Below are positions 9,448 through 18,308 of a stretch of 64,000 bases of DNA, one piece after another. The notes below the pieces were generated by a model. That model was given only the letters and a program-made list of their open reading frames with translations, was not told the origin of the DNA and did not search any database. A program made the position numbers and the translations under genes. The first letter of the stretch is position 1. Each line of letters opens with the position of its first letter. The stretch comes from Nostoc sp. TCL26-01 (GTDB lineage: Bacteria > Cyanobacteriota > Cyanobacteriia > Cyanobacteriales > Nostocaceae), in NCBI RefSeq assembly GCF_013393945.1, contig NZ_CP040297.1:3504001-3568000 (forward strand), written 5' to 3'.

Positions 9448-10251
9448 ATGAGTGAATCGCAAGTAATTGCCAGCACACCATCACCTCGCACTCGCCATAG
9501 TCTAGCCACGGACTTATTCAATGCAGGCCTAAACTCAAATATGACCGTAATAGTCCATTCATCTCTTAGTTCACTTGGTTGGGTTTGTGGCGGTTCAGTT
9601 GCAGTAGTTCAAGCATTGATGGATGTAATTACGCCAGCCGGAAATTTGGTAATGCCTACCCATTCTGGTGATTTGTCTGATCCTGTTAGCTGGCAAAAAC
9701 CACCAGTTCCTCAAGAGTGGTGGTCTATTATTCGTGAAACTATGCCAGCTTTCGACCCGAAAGTAACTCCAACGCGAGGGATGGGAAAAATTGTTGAAAC
9801 CTTCCGAACTTCGGAAAATGTGTTGCGCAGTTCTCATCCACAGGTTTCTTTTGCTGCTTGGGGAAAAGATGCTGAAAAGATAGTTTTAGATCATTCTCTG
9901 GACTACTCTTTAGGTGAAAATTCACCGTTAGCACGTCTCTATGATCTGAATGCCTGGGTATTGTTATTGGGAGTTGGATATGAAAATTGTACGAGTTTTC
10001 ATTTAGCTGAGTATAGAGTTGGTCGAGGAAAGCCAGTTAAAAGGGGCGCGCCTATTCTAGAAGCTGGACAACCAATTTGGCAATGGTTCTCAGATATTGA
10101 TTTTGATAGTAGCTGTTTTGTGGAAATAGGCGAAGCTTGGGAAAAAACTGGTGAAGTGAAAATTTCTACCGTTGGTTCTGCACAAAGCAAACTATTTAAT
10201 ATGAGAAATGCTGTTGATTTTGCGGTTACTTGGTTGAGAGATTATTTATAA
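9448..10251 (+). CDS. AAC(3)-family aminoglycoside N-acetyltransferase-like protein
   Basis: The 267-residue product matches the Antibiotic_NAT fold, whose members transfer acetyl from acetyl-CoA to the 3-amino group of aminoglycosides. Family features are VIVHSSLSSLGWVCGGS at the N-terminus, MPTHSGDLSDP, an SHPQVSFAAWG segment, and TSFHLAEYR with the conserved His-Leu-Ala-Glu. The ATG at 9448 is preferred to a TTG at 9427 that overlaps the terminator. Environmental members often have no proven resistance role. It follows the rbc operon but is insulated from it by the terminator. Confidence 0.8.
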   Translation: MSESQVIASTPSPRTRHSLATDLFNAGLNSNMTVIVHSSLSSLGWVCGGSVAVVQALMDVITPAGNLVMPTHSGDLSDPVSWQKPPVPQEWWSIIRETMPAFDPKVTPTRGMGKIVETFRTSENVLRSSHPQVSFAAWGKDAEKIVLDHSLDYSLGENSPLARLYDLNAWVLLLGVGYENCTSFHLAEYRVGRGKPVKRGAPILEAGQPIWQWFSDIDFDSSCFVEIGEAWEKTGEVKISTVGSAQSKLFNMRNAVDFAVTWLRDYL

Positions 10252-10773
10252 AGTATAAATAAAATTACGGTAGTGGAGTGAGCAGATTAAAATGTGGCAA
10301 TAGATTTAAAATTAACCGCAAATGGACGCAGGTAGACGCGGATGATGATGCACTATTCTAGTGTAGACACGCCACTAGCGTCTAAGAGGGTGTTTGAAAA
10401 GTTTTAGTAGGTATAAAAATGTCATTCTGACTGGAGCGGAGCATAAGGAAGAATCTAGGTTTTGTGGCACATACCGAGATGTTTCATTCCGCTACGCTGC
10501 ATTCAACATGACAAAGAAACAGACTTTTCAAACGTCCTCTAACGCACTGCCATGTAATATGATGCGTTACGGCTAATTATAATTGCCTTGGTAGGGGTGT
10601 ACTGCGTACATCCTTAAAGTCTTCATGTGTCGTAAAGATTACTTAAATTGGTATTAGCTTTTTTATATTCAGAAAATTTGTTTACTTTAGTGAATAAACA
10701 TTATTTCTGCGGCTGTTTTTGCTAGAACTATACTGATTGATTTTTAGGCTAAAATTTATTTTTGAGTGTTGCC
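10252..10773. other. Intergenic gap holding MITE copy 1
   Basis: The gap contains the MITE at 10386-10539 and flanking low-complexity DNA. A stretch near 10310-10345 (AACCGCAAATGGACGCAGG and following) looks like a common cyanobacterial intergenic repeat. No gene is seen; a short open frame at 10394-10576 is the MITE read through. Confidence 0.6.
10386..10539 (+). mobile_element. 154-bp MITE, copy 1
   Basis: It is bounded by GAGGGTGTTTGAAAAGT and ACTTTTCAAACGTCCTC, inverted copies with two mismatches, and flanked on both sides by TAA (10383-10385 and 10540-10542). There is no transposase inside. Three other 154-bp copies lie in this window. Confidence 0.92.
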
Positions 10774-11163
10774 ATGATGAAATCCTTACCTGTAGCTGTA
10801 GTTATTGTCATAAGTGCGATCGCACTCAATCAAAGTGCCTACGCTAACCCAGCAACCCTTTCTGAACCAATCATCCAACAGCAGCAAGCAGCAGCGTTGA
10901 CAACAGAACCCGCAACCCTAAATAGTAAGTGGACTAATGTCAACAACGAAACTAATAATCTGACAAATAACTCTGTTTCTTTAATCCAAGAACGCAATTG
11001 TGAAAATCTTAACCCTCTAGATTTACTGAATAATGCCGATACGCTCTTAAAAGAATGCGCCAAACCAAGAGATAATAGATCAGCGCAACGTGTCGAACCA
11101 GTGGAATATTTTAAAGTCCCTCGCCTCGATTCAGGTTTAAGAGTAACAGTGACTAAATTTTAA
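10774..11163 (+). CDS. Small secreted protein, unrecognised
   Basis: The 129-residue product starts MMKSLPVAVVIVISAIALNQ and has a signal peptide ending near SAYA-NP. The mature part is Asn/Gln-rich, with a run of Gln (QQQQAAA), followed by a segment with two Cys residues (RNCENLNPLDLLNNADTLLK, then ECAKP) that could form a disulfide. No family is recognised. The ATG at 10774 begins the hydrophobic stretch; a TTG four codons earlier is less likely. Its last 11 bases overlap the end of the convergent YdcF-like gene. Confidence 0.6.
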   Translation: MMKSLPVAVVIVISAIALNQSAYANPATLSEPIIQQQQAAALTTEPATLNSKWTNVNNETNNLTNNSVSLIQERNCENLNPLDLLNNADTLLKECAKPRDNRSAQRVEPVEYFKVPRLDSGLRVTVTKF

Positions 11164-11758
11164 ATACCAAGTAGACAAGATAAAAATAAGTTTCTCGCCC
11201 TAAAAATTCCATTTGACTTTGTAAACTGCGATAGCGAGTTGTAGGAGTAGGTGCAGGATAAGCATCTATTCCTAAGTTTTTTGCCATTAATACTGCTCGT
11301 TTTAAATGTAACGGATCGCTGACAATCAAAAATTTAGTTAATTGTTGATGATTGCGGATGACTTCTAGAGCATTTTTTAGGTTTTGGTGAGTTGTACGAG
11401 ACTGCGTTTCTGTCAATATATCGCTCGATTTTATTCCTTTATCTATGGCATAGCGTTGACCAACAACAGCTTCGGCAAGTTCATTACTGTCTCCAACTCC
11501 GCCAGTAAAAATGATTTTATTCACATTGCCATTTTTATACAAATTAATGGCATGATTAATTCTTTCTCGAAACACTGGTGAAGGTTGTTCTCCCCAGACG
11601 GCTGCGCCAAGAACAATGGCGGCATCAGCTTTGATATTTTGACTATTATTACCATACACATAAATACTAGTTGCGGTAGAGACAATAGCAAATAACAGTG
11701 CAGATGTGACAGTAATAAAAATTAGTTTACGATGAGGAATTCGATTTTTTTTGTGCAT
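11153..11758 (-). CDS. YdcF/SanA-like DUF218 membrane protein
   Basis: The 201-residue protein starts with a basic tail and one membrane helix (LIFITVTSALLFAIVSTATS), then a DUF218 domain. Its signatures are DAAIVLGAAVWGEQPSPVF, NKIIFTGGVGDSNELAEA and FLIVSDPLHLKRAVLMA. The family includes E. coli SanA and YdcF and is linked to envelope integrity, but the reaction is unproven; the fold binds nucleotide-like ligands. The frame is open seven codons further up, but that part is STRR DNA with a TTG start, so the ATG at 11758 is chosen. It converges on the 10774 gene with an 11-base overlap. Confidence 0.85.
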   Translation of the reverse strand: MHKKNRIPHRKLIFITVTSALLFAIVSTATSIYVYGNNSQNIKADAAIVLGAAVWGEQPSPVFRERINHAINLYKNGNVNKIIFTGGVGDSNELAEAVVGQRYAIDKGIKSSDILTETQSRTTHQNLKNALEVIRNHQQLTKFLIVSDPLHLKRAVLMAKNLGIDAYPAPTPTTRYRSLQSQMEFLGRETYFYLVYLVFKI

Positions 11759-11761
11759 GAT

Positions 11762-11938
11762 TAAATGGTTAATAGTCAATGGTCATTAGTCATTAGTCAT
11801 TGGTCAATAGTCAATAGTCAATAGTTATTGGTCATTCGTCAACAGATTCTCTTCTTATCCCTCACTCCTTCACTCAGCACTCAGCACTCTCTCACTCCCT
11901 CACTCAGCACTCAGCACTCTCTCACTCCCCATTCCGAT
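11762..11938. repeat. STRR cluster, two heptamer families
   Basis: The left half repeats variants of GGTCATT/AGTCAAT; the right half repeats CACTCAGCACTCAG and CTCTCACTCC. The two families do not mix. They fill the gap between divergent genes. Confidence 0.85.
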
Positions 11939-11979
11939 ATCTTAATAAATAGATTTGTTTACACACAGAGGATGACAAA

Positions 11980-12255
11980 ATGAAGGTATGGATTGCTTGT
12001 TTTTTGCTGTTGTTTGCTTTGGCGGAATTATTTGACTGGTTGCAAGGGTTTACACTGCCATTACCCATCTATATTTTAGGGGGAGCTTTTTTGGCTGTTG
12101 CTTCTAACTATGACAAAATTATTGGCTATTATTTCACTGACACAACCCTTGACGCATCACTAGAACAATCCCAGTTAGATTCCTCGTCTGTCAATTCCAT
12201 TCCTCTGGCTGCGTCTAGTCAAGTTGCACAAAAGGAATTAGAGGGTGGGGAGTAA
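11980..12255 (+). CDS. Small membrane protein, unrecognised
   Basis: A 91-residue protein with two close hydrophobic stretches, residues 3-20 (VWIACFLLLFALAELFDW) and 27-43 (LPIYILGGAFLAVASNY), then a polar Ser/Gln-rich tail of about 45 residues. The ATG at 11980 lies 8 bases after AGAGGATG. No family is recognised. It is the only frame in the gap and has a clear membrane-tail organisation, so it is probably a real gene. STRR DNA follows directly. Confidence 0.55.
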   Translation: MKVWIACFLLLFALAELFDWLQGFTLPLPIYILGGAFLAVASNYDKIIGYYFTDTTLDASLEQSQLDSSSVNSIPLAASSQVAQKELEGGE

Positions 12256-12432
12256 TGAGTGATGAGTGCTGAGTGCTGAGTATCTTCTTTAGTCTTTAGC
12301 TTTTGGGTTCTGGTTAAAAACTGCGTTAGCGGTAGCTTACCGTAGGTATCGCCTCCAGCCATTAACTTGCTAAATTAAATAAAGCTGCAATTAATTAGCT
12401 TTTAATCCAATTTAGGCAACTGCCCCTGTGTC

Positions 12433-14697
12433 GTGATTAGTGCAATCTCTCATAAACTCCGAACTGCGTTTGTCAAAGATCATAGTTATCGTGATACGAC
12501 TACTAGTAAGCACTGGTGGCAAATAGTTTTAGTCACTAGTCTGGGAGTCACGGCTTTGGTATGGGGCGTGAGGGAATTAAAATGGTTGCAGTCTTGGGAG
12601 TTGAAAGCTTACGATCAAATGCTGCGTTCTCGTCCCACAGAAGCACCAGACTCACGAATTTTGCTGGTGACGGTAACGGAAGAGGATTTAGCAAAAACCA
12701 AATGGCCTCTGTCGGATGAGATTATTGACAAACTGCTAGCTAGATTAGAATCTTATCAACCACGTGTCATTGCTCTGAATATTTACCGACCAAATCAAAA
12801 AGATTTAGGTGTTTGGCTAGAACATCACAGGGTTATTCTTAGCACTTGCTTATCTAGTAGCATGGGTAGGGCAGAAATTCCCCCACCACCTAATTTTCCT
12901 ATAGAAAATGTCGGCTATAACGATTTGATGCCTGACACAGAGGAAGATCAAATTGTCCGTCGTGCTTTGCTATTTTTTGAACCTACGGATAGTAAATGTG
13001 CGACGCAATTTTCATCTGCGGCTTTAGCAGCCATTAGCTATTTAGAACAAACAGATATTCACGTAGATTTTGCCAAACATAATTTTCGTTTGGGTAAAAA
13101 AGTCTTTCCCATCCTCACATCTAATTCTGGTAGCTATGAAGGTGTGGATGCTAAAGGTTATCAAATATTATTAAATTACCGCCATCCTAATTACTTAGCT
13201 CAAACAGTCACACTCACGCAAGTTTTAAATAATCAAGTTGACCCTAATTTGGTTAAAGACCGTTTAGTGATGATTGGCACAACTGCCCCTAGTGTTCATC
13301 CTGGCTTATATACACCTTACAGTGCTGCACCAGGGCAACCAGTGAGAACGCCGCCGATTTTTATCCACGCACAGATAGCCAGTCAGTTACTCAGTACGGT
13401 CTTGGATGGAAGAACTCTCATTTGGTACTGGCCTGACTGGGCAGAATTGATCTGGGTGTGGGGTTGGTCATTAGTTGGTAGTCTTTTAGGATGGCGGTGG
13501 CGACATCCGTTATTACTCGCCATAGTCGGGAGTATAGCCCTGACTGTTTTGGTGGGAATCTGTGCTGGTGTCTTCCTCCAAGCCGGATGGATACCCTTGA
13601 TTCCCCCAGCTTTAGCCTTAGTGATGAGTGGTGTGAGTGTAATGACTTACACTACATATCGCACACAGCAGCAAACCAAAGTCATTATGCTGCAAGTAGA
13701 AAAACAACAAGAGGTAATTGAGCAGTTAAATATCCTCTTGCAGGATACTCAAGCCCCTGACAGTACCACAGCCCTCTATGACCAACATTCTCATACTACC
13801 TCTGCCACAGTCACACCAGCCCAAAATACTGGTGAATTGTTGTTGGCGGGTCGTTATGATATCTCCAAAGTCTTGGCTGCTGGTGGGTTTGGTCGTACCT
13901 ATTTAGCTCAGGATACTCAAAGGCCGGGGAATCCTACTTGTGTGGTGAAAAAATTAATGCCGGCACGCAGGGATACAAAATTTCTGCAAGTGGCACGGAG
14001 GTTATTTATTACGGAAGCAGAGATTTTAGAAGCGTTGGGTAAACATCCGCAAATTCCTGGACTGTTGGCTTATTTTGAAATAAATGACGAGTTTTATTTA
14101 GTTGAAGAATATATTCCTGGACATACTTTAAGTGAAGAGTTACCACCGATGAAAAATGTCCAGAGTGAAGTTTTTGTGGTTGAGATGATCAAAGGAATTT
14201 TAGAGATTTTAGCATTTGTCCATGAACATCGCGTAATTCATCGGGATGTGAAACCAGCTAATATTATTAGGTCGGCAGCAGATCAGCGATTAGTATTAAT
14301 TGACTTTGGTGCAGTCAAATTAATGCAACCACCAACCGATGAAAAAACAGAATTAGCAACAGTAGCTATCGGCACACGGGGCTATTCTCCACCAGAACAA
14401 TTTGCAGGTCATCCCCGCTTGGCTAGTGATATCTATGCTGTGGGCATGATGGGGATTCAAGCCTTGACTGGTATATTACCTCAAGAACTCCAGCCAGACC
14501 CACAAACGGGTAATGTGATGTGGCGACAGACAACACAAGTAAGTGAAGAATTAGCACAGATTTTAGATAAAATGGTGCGTTATCATTTTAGCGATCGCTA
14601 TCAATCAGTTGCCGCAGTTTTACAAGACTTAAACCAAATCGCTGATTTCATCCACACATCATCAGCAGCGCGAGTTTCTCATAAAACGAGTAGATAA
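12433..14697 (+). CDS. CHASE2-domain serine/threonine protein kinase
   Basis: A 754-residue membrane receptor kinase with a GTG start. Order: a transmembrane helix near residues 30-45; an extracytoplasmic CHASE2 sensor at about 50-330; three membrane helices (about 335-408); a short coiled coil (TKVIMLQVEKQQEVIEQLN); and a Hanks-type kinase domain from about 474. The kinase has a Gly loop (LAAGGFGRTYLA), the VKK lysine, HRDVKPANI at about 602 with the catalytic Asp, LIDFGAVK and the GTRGYSPPEQF activation segment. All catalytic residues are present. CHASE2 domains are thought to sense small extracellular ligands; the signal is unknown. Confidence 0.93.
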   Translation: MISAISHKLRTAFVKDHSYRDTTTSKHWWQIVLVTSLGVTALVWGVRELKWLQSWELKAYDQMLRSRPTEAPDSRILLVTVTEEDLAKTKWPLSDEIIDKLLARLESYQPRVIALNIYRPNQKDLGVWLEHHRVILSTCLSSSMGRAEIPPPPNFPIENVGYNDLMPDTEEDQIVRRALLFFEPTDSKCATQFSSAALAAISYLEQTDIHVDFAKHNFRLGKKVFPILTSNSGSYEGVDAKGYQILLNYRHPNYLAQTVTLTQVLNNQVDPNLVKDRLVMIGTTAPSVHPGLYTPYSAAPGQPVRTPPIFIHAQIASQLLSTVLDGRTLIWYWPDWAELIWVWGWSLVGSLLGWRWRHPLLLAIVGSIALTVLVGICAGVFLQAGWIPLIPPALALVMSGVSVMTYTTYRTQQQTKVIMLQVEKQQEVIEQLNILLQDTQAPDSTTALYDQHSHTTSATVTPAQNTGELLLAGRYDISKVLAAGGFGRTYLAQDTQRPGNPTCVVKKLMPARRDTKFLQVARRLFITEAEILEALGKHPQIPGLLAYFEINDEFYLVEEYIPGHTLSEELPPMKNVQSEVFVVEMIKGILEILAFVHEHRVIHRDVKPANIIRSAADQRLVLIDFGAVKLMQPPTDEKTELATVAIGTRGYSPPEQFAGHPRLASDIYAVGMMGIQALTGILPQELQPDPQTGNVMWRQTTQVSEELAQILDKMVRYHFSDRYQSVAAVLQDLNQIADFIHTSSAARVSHKTSR

Positions 14698-14727
14698 ACT
14701 ATGACTAACTTTATTTTCAAAAACTAA

Positions 14728-15593
14728 ATGACACGATTTATTCATGACCAATTTGCTAAAGATTATCTTGAGGAATTACTCAAACCTTAGGAAAAGTTGA
14801 AGCACCTAGCCGTGTTGCTGGGGAAGTTAGAGAAATAGATGTTTTGTTTTCTCCTTTATCAAAACAAAGTACTAATTTAGAAACACTAGGATTATTAGGT
14901 AATCTAGCAGCGACACCTGCTATTTTTGAACCATTTCGTAACGCTGCTTCCAAAGAAGAAATTTGTGATTGCCTGTTAAAATTATTAGAAGTAAGAGGAG
15001 CATTACAACGGGAAGCTAATCGTAATAAAACTTCTGTACAAGAATTAGATGTTCCTAAATTATGGATTCTTACTCCAACAGCATCTCCAACAATACTATT
15101 AGGTTTCGGTGCAACTCAAGCCGTAAGTTGGACACCAGGAATACATTTTATGGCTGATTTTTTAAGAACAGCAATCGTGGCAATTCATCAGTTACCATGT
15201 ACTCAAGAAACACTATGGTTAAGAATTCTGGGTCGCGGAACCGTACAAAGAAGGGCAATTGATGAATTAGAAGCATTGCCATCAAATCACCCATTTCGGC
15301 GAACAACGTTACAATTACTGTATAACTTGCAGCAAAACTTGGTAATTTCTCCAACTCAAGAAACAGATGATAGGGAATTAGTTATGCGATTAGCTCCACT
15401 TTATGAACAAGCTATCCAAGAAAGGGAACAGCGTTTAATTATACGTTTACTCAATCGCCGGATTGGGGAAATTGATGTCTTAAACATTGAGCGAGTTAAA
15501 GAACTATCCATTGAGAAATTAGAAAATTTGGGCGAGGCTTTATTAGATTTTTCCACTATTTCTGATTTAGAAGCTTGGTTAGACCAACAATAA
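14728..15593 (+). pseudogene. Frameshifted DUF4351 / Rpn-like PD-(D/E)XK protein
   Basis: The ATG at 14728 begins MTRFIHDQFAKDYLEELLKP and then meets TAG at 14788. In the -1 frame the family sequence continues at once: GKVEAPSRVAGEVREIDVLF, then a body ending IEKLENLGEALLDFSTISDL, the DUF4351 C-terminal motif. Loss of one T at CCTTAGGA (expected CCTTTAGGA) explains the break. No slippery run is present, so this looks like a disabled gene rather than programmed frameshifting. Relatives are domesticated PD-(D/E)XK nucleases, often misnamed flagellar assembly protein H. The downstream part is open from an internal ATG at 14844, which could give a truncated product. Confidence 0.78.
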
Positions 15594-15675
15594 CGACAAA
15601 TTGGCTGTAAATTAACCTGAATAATATTGACTATTCTTGTAAACTAGTCTAGTCCAGTATCAAGTTGGATTGACC

Positions 15676-16707
15676 ATGACTCAGGGGCAAGAAACTGCTA
15701 TTGCAGGCATCTATGAAGTGTGTATTGGTGTCCCAGACCCCATTTTTGCGATTCAGTATTGGGAGCAATTTGGTTATCGTATTGGTCAAGTAGGTGAATT
15801 ATCCCCAGCCGCAGCTAGTCAACTATATGGGGTAAATTCTGCTTTACGTTCAATTCGTCTCTATCACCAAAATGCAGATCATGGTTTAATTCGGTTGATG
15901 GTTTGGCAAAACTCCACAAATCCGGGGTTGGGGTTAGTGTCGATGAAAGTTAAGGGTAATCGTTGGGCCACTAGCTTAACTGCTGACCTATTGACCATCT
16001 TAAATCATGCAGAAGATGCTAAAGCTGCAGGTTGGTCTATCAGGTATGGTTATCCTTACTGGGAAGTTATTTATCACAAAGAAAGAAAAAGCCGTCCATT
16101 TGTTCACGAGGCGGTAGGGGTGCGAGAGATGTTGTTGTTGCAACCCTTAACTCGACAGGTTTTATTTCAAAGGTTTGGTTATACCTTACCTCACTACGGA
16201 GAAATTAATCGGACTTGTGCTTTTCAAACCAGTCAGTTTACCCACATGGGTATTGTTGTTCAGGATGACAGCAAGGAAAGCTTGAAATTTTACGAAGATG
16301 TTTTAGGTTTGTTGCGGGTGCGTGATGATGTAGAAACTAGTTATGAGTCTTCACCAGCCGGACGAGATATTTTTGACTTGCTACCAGGGGAAAAATTTAT
16401 TGTCACTACCTTTGATGATCCTCGTTCTTCTCAGTCTGATTTGATGGCGGCGCGGAGTGGTAGACTTTACGTTATTCGCTTTCCCAATGAGATGAACTTA
16501 GAGTCAAAGCTAGAAGCATCACAGCCTGGTAGTTTGGGAATGTCTCTTTACACTTACCGGGTGCGGGGAATAGAGACATATAGCGATCGCATTCAGTCCA
16601 GTTCTGCATCAAAATTTACTAGTATCATCGAGAACGAGTTCCGAGAGAAAAGTTTCTCTTTCGTTGCACCTGATGGTTATTTTTGGAATTTGGTAGAAGG
16701 GTATTGA
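15676..16707 (+). CDS. VOC-family (glyoxalase-like) protein, two-domain
   Basis: The 343-residue product appears to contain two vicinal-oxygen-chelate modules. The first starts IAGIYEVCIGVPDPIFAIQY and the second at about residue 190 with FTHMGIVVQDDSKESLKFYE, a classic VOC strand-helix opening whose His could bind metal; VAPDGYFWNLVEGY closes it. VOC enzymes include glyoxalases, extradiol dioxygenases and resistance proteins, so the reaction cannot be assigned. The ATG at 15676 is preferred to a TTG two codons earlier. The gene stands alone. Confidence 0.75.
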   Translation: MTQGQETAIAGIYEVCIGVPDPIFAIQYWEQFGYRIGQVGELSPAAASQLYGVNSALRSIRLYHQNADHGLIRLMVWQNSTNPGLGLVSMKVKGNRWATSLTADLLTILNHAEDAKAAGWSIRYGYPYWEVIYHKERKSRPFVHEAVGVREMLLLQPLTRQVLFQRFGYTLPHYGEINRTCAFQTSQFTHMGIVVQDDSKESLKFYEDVLGLLRVRDDVETSYESSPAGRDIFDLLPGEKFIVTTFDDPRSSQSDLMAARSGRLYVIRFPNEMNLESKLEASQPGSLGMSLYTYRVRGIETYSDRIQSSSASKFTSIIENEFREKSFSFVAPDGYFWNLVEGY

Positions 16708-17482
16708 TAAAAAAGCGCCAGTGAAAGCGGAATAAAACTAGCGCTGTCGTACTATTGGTTTGTTAGTTATAAACAATGTGAATTTGATAGCCAATCAAAG
16801 AATATCCTCTCTAATTTGAGAGAATATTCTGCTATTTCCGTGAGAAATATGCCAAACAACAATTACCTTACAGAAATAGTTTTTTCTCTCAGTTCGTTGT
16901 GGGCATAGCTTATTGATAGGATAGCATATCGCCTGGTTACTGTTAACAGAAATCAATATTTTCTCAAATCAAGATATTGTGTCATATCGCATGATATGTG
17001 TTTGTTTATGATGGATTAATTAAGAAAATGCTTGTTTTTCATATATTTTTACCAACAATCTCAACAGGCGTAACTACTAGGATTTTCTCTCTAGCTACTT
17101 AATATAAATTATCCCAAAAAATAACCTCTGGGTGTACGCCTCAGAGGAGATTAGCAAAGACATTTAATTGTGGACTAGTACATATAAATCTAGCGCTTGT
17201 ACTAAATTTATCTCATCCATCGAAAGGAACAGTTACGTTGAGATTAAATTGTGATGGGGCTTACCAACTTTGGATTCATATTATTATTGCTGAGTTCGGT
17301 GTTAAATTTAGTTTGGCGATCGCTTGTGAAAAACGAGCTGATGACTTCTCATAATCGATAGTTAAAGATTATCAGAGTTATTGTGAGCGATCGCCGTAAA
17401 TCTGCGCTAAAATAGCATTATTGGCATAAAAGTCTCTGACAGTAAGTTCAATAGTCAAATACTTTTCACCACTAAATTAACC
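16708..17482. other. Intergenic gap, 775 bases
   Basis: I see no gene here. A hairpin with AGCGC arms just after the VOC gene (16715-16745) may end its transcript. CCTCTGGGTGTACGCCTCAG followed by AGG near 17125 forms a second short hairpin. Two GCGATCGC-like HIP1 sites occur near 17317 and 17387. The last 60 bases presumably hold the promoter of the 17483 gene. Confidence 0.5.
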
Positions 17483-17821
17483 ATGTCTCAAGAGCATGAC
17501 GAATCACTTCAGATTCAACAGCTAGCCAGTCTTAAACCTACACACTTTGCCGATTTAATTAGAGCCGCACAATTGATATTCGACCCTGCATCGGGAGTCT
17601 CAGGTAGATATATCAAAGTTGACTGGCAAGAGTTTGGTATTCCTGAAGATGTAGAGCAGAACCTCAAATCACTTGGCAAAAAATATCGCTACTCATCACC
17701 TGATATTTCTAGTGATATTATTTGGTGTCAATTAGATGCGAAAACGCGGATCTGGTTTATCAACAATAAAGATGAATTATGGAAATTCGAGGAAGCGTTT
17801 CCTGCCTTAGATGAAGATTAG
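17483..17821 (+). CDS. Conserved-looking small cytosolic protein, unrecognised
   Basis: A 112-residue acidic protein starting MSQEHDESLQIQQLASLKPT. It has a helical N-terminus and a C-terminal part with alternating aromatic and charged residues (IIWCQLDAKTRIWFINNKDE, then LWKFEEAFPALDED). No signal peptide, membrane helix or known motif is seen. The ATG at 17483 is the only sensible start. Codon use resembles neighbouring real genes, and it stands alone between two long gaps. Function unknown. Confidence 0.6.
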   Translation: MSQEHDESLQIQQLASLKPTHFADLIRAAQLIFDPASGVSGRYIKVDWQEFGIPEDVEQNLKSLGKKYRYSSPDISSDIIWCQLDAKTRIWFINNKDELWKFEEAFPALDED

Positions 17822-17843
17822 CAACCCATGTAGAGGAATCCGC

Positions 17844-18013
17844 TTTGATGACCAAACTGATTTGTTTAGGTAGGTAACAGGCGACAGGTAACAGGTGACA
17901 GAAAAGAAGGAAATTAGAGGTGTACTGACTTTTTTGTGTAAGCACAGGCTACGCCAACAAAAATCAAATGTGAGTCCTCTAGAGGACTCATATTTGATGA
18001 CCAAACTGATTTG
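17844..18013. repeat. Segment bounded by 21-base direct repeats, with composite repeat copy 2
   Basis: TTTGATGACCAAACTGATTT plus G occurs at 17844-17864 and again at 17993-18013. Between them lie composite repeat copy 2 (17868-17971) and a 20-base perfect palindrome (TGAGTCCTCTAGAGGACTCA, 17971-17990). The arrangement looks like an insertion or a slipped duplication. Confidence 0.7.
17868..17971. repeat. Composite repeat, copy 2
   Basis: This is the second copy of the element at 3093-3199: GGTAACAGG-type heptamers, then AGAGGTGTACTGAC, a T-run and GTGTAAGCACAGGCTACGCC. Heptamer number and a few bases differ between the copies. Confidence 0.75.
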
Positions 18014-18308
18014 CGTAGTCAGGCAATAGGCAATAGGGTTATAGAAAATGAGGCGTTGCAGAACAGGGGGATGAATTTAGGCAAGCAGGGGAAGCAGGGG
18101 TGTGAACAGTGAACAGTGAACGTTGATTAACTGGTAACTGATAACTGTTAACTGGTAACTGATTTGGCAGGGGAGGAATTTTTGACAAAGAGATTTTAAA
18201 AGTTAGGAGTCTGAACAGCAAGAGGTTTTAGGCAATTATCTCTAGTTATTTACAGACCATCACATTAGTTAAAGTATATAGTTAAATTAATTTAAGAACC
18301 GTGTGTCA
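18014..18308. other. STRR-rich spacer upstream of the AbrB-family gene
   Basis: It contains GTGAACA heptamers (18104-18122) and TAACTGG/TAACTGA heptamers (18130-18168). The promoter of the 18309 gene presumably lies in the last 80 bases, which are AT-rich. No gene is seen. Confidence 0.6.

Noticed and set aside
10394..10576. Short open frame reading SFSRYKNVIL...RFCGTYRDVSFRYAAF
   Set aside because: The same frame recurs in MITE copy 4 (52957-53193, minus strand). It is MITE sequence read through, with no start context or family.
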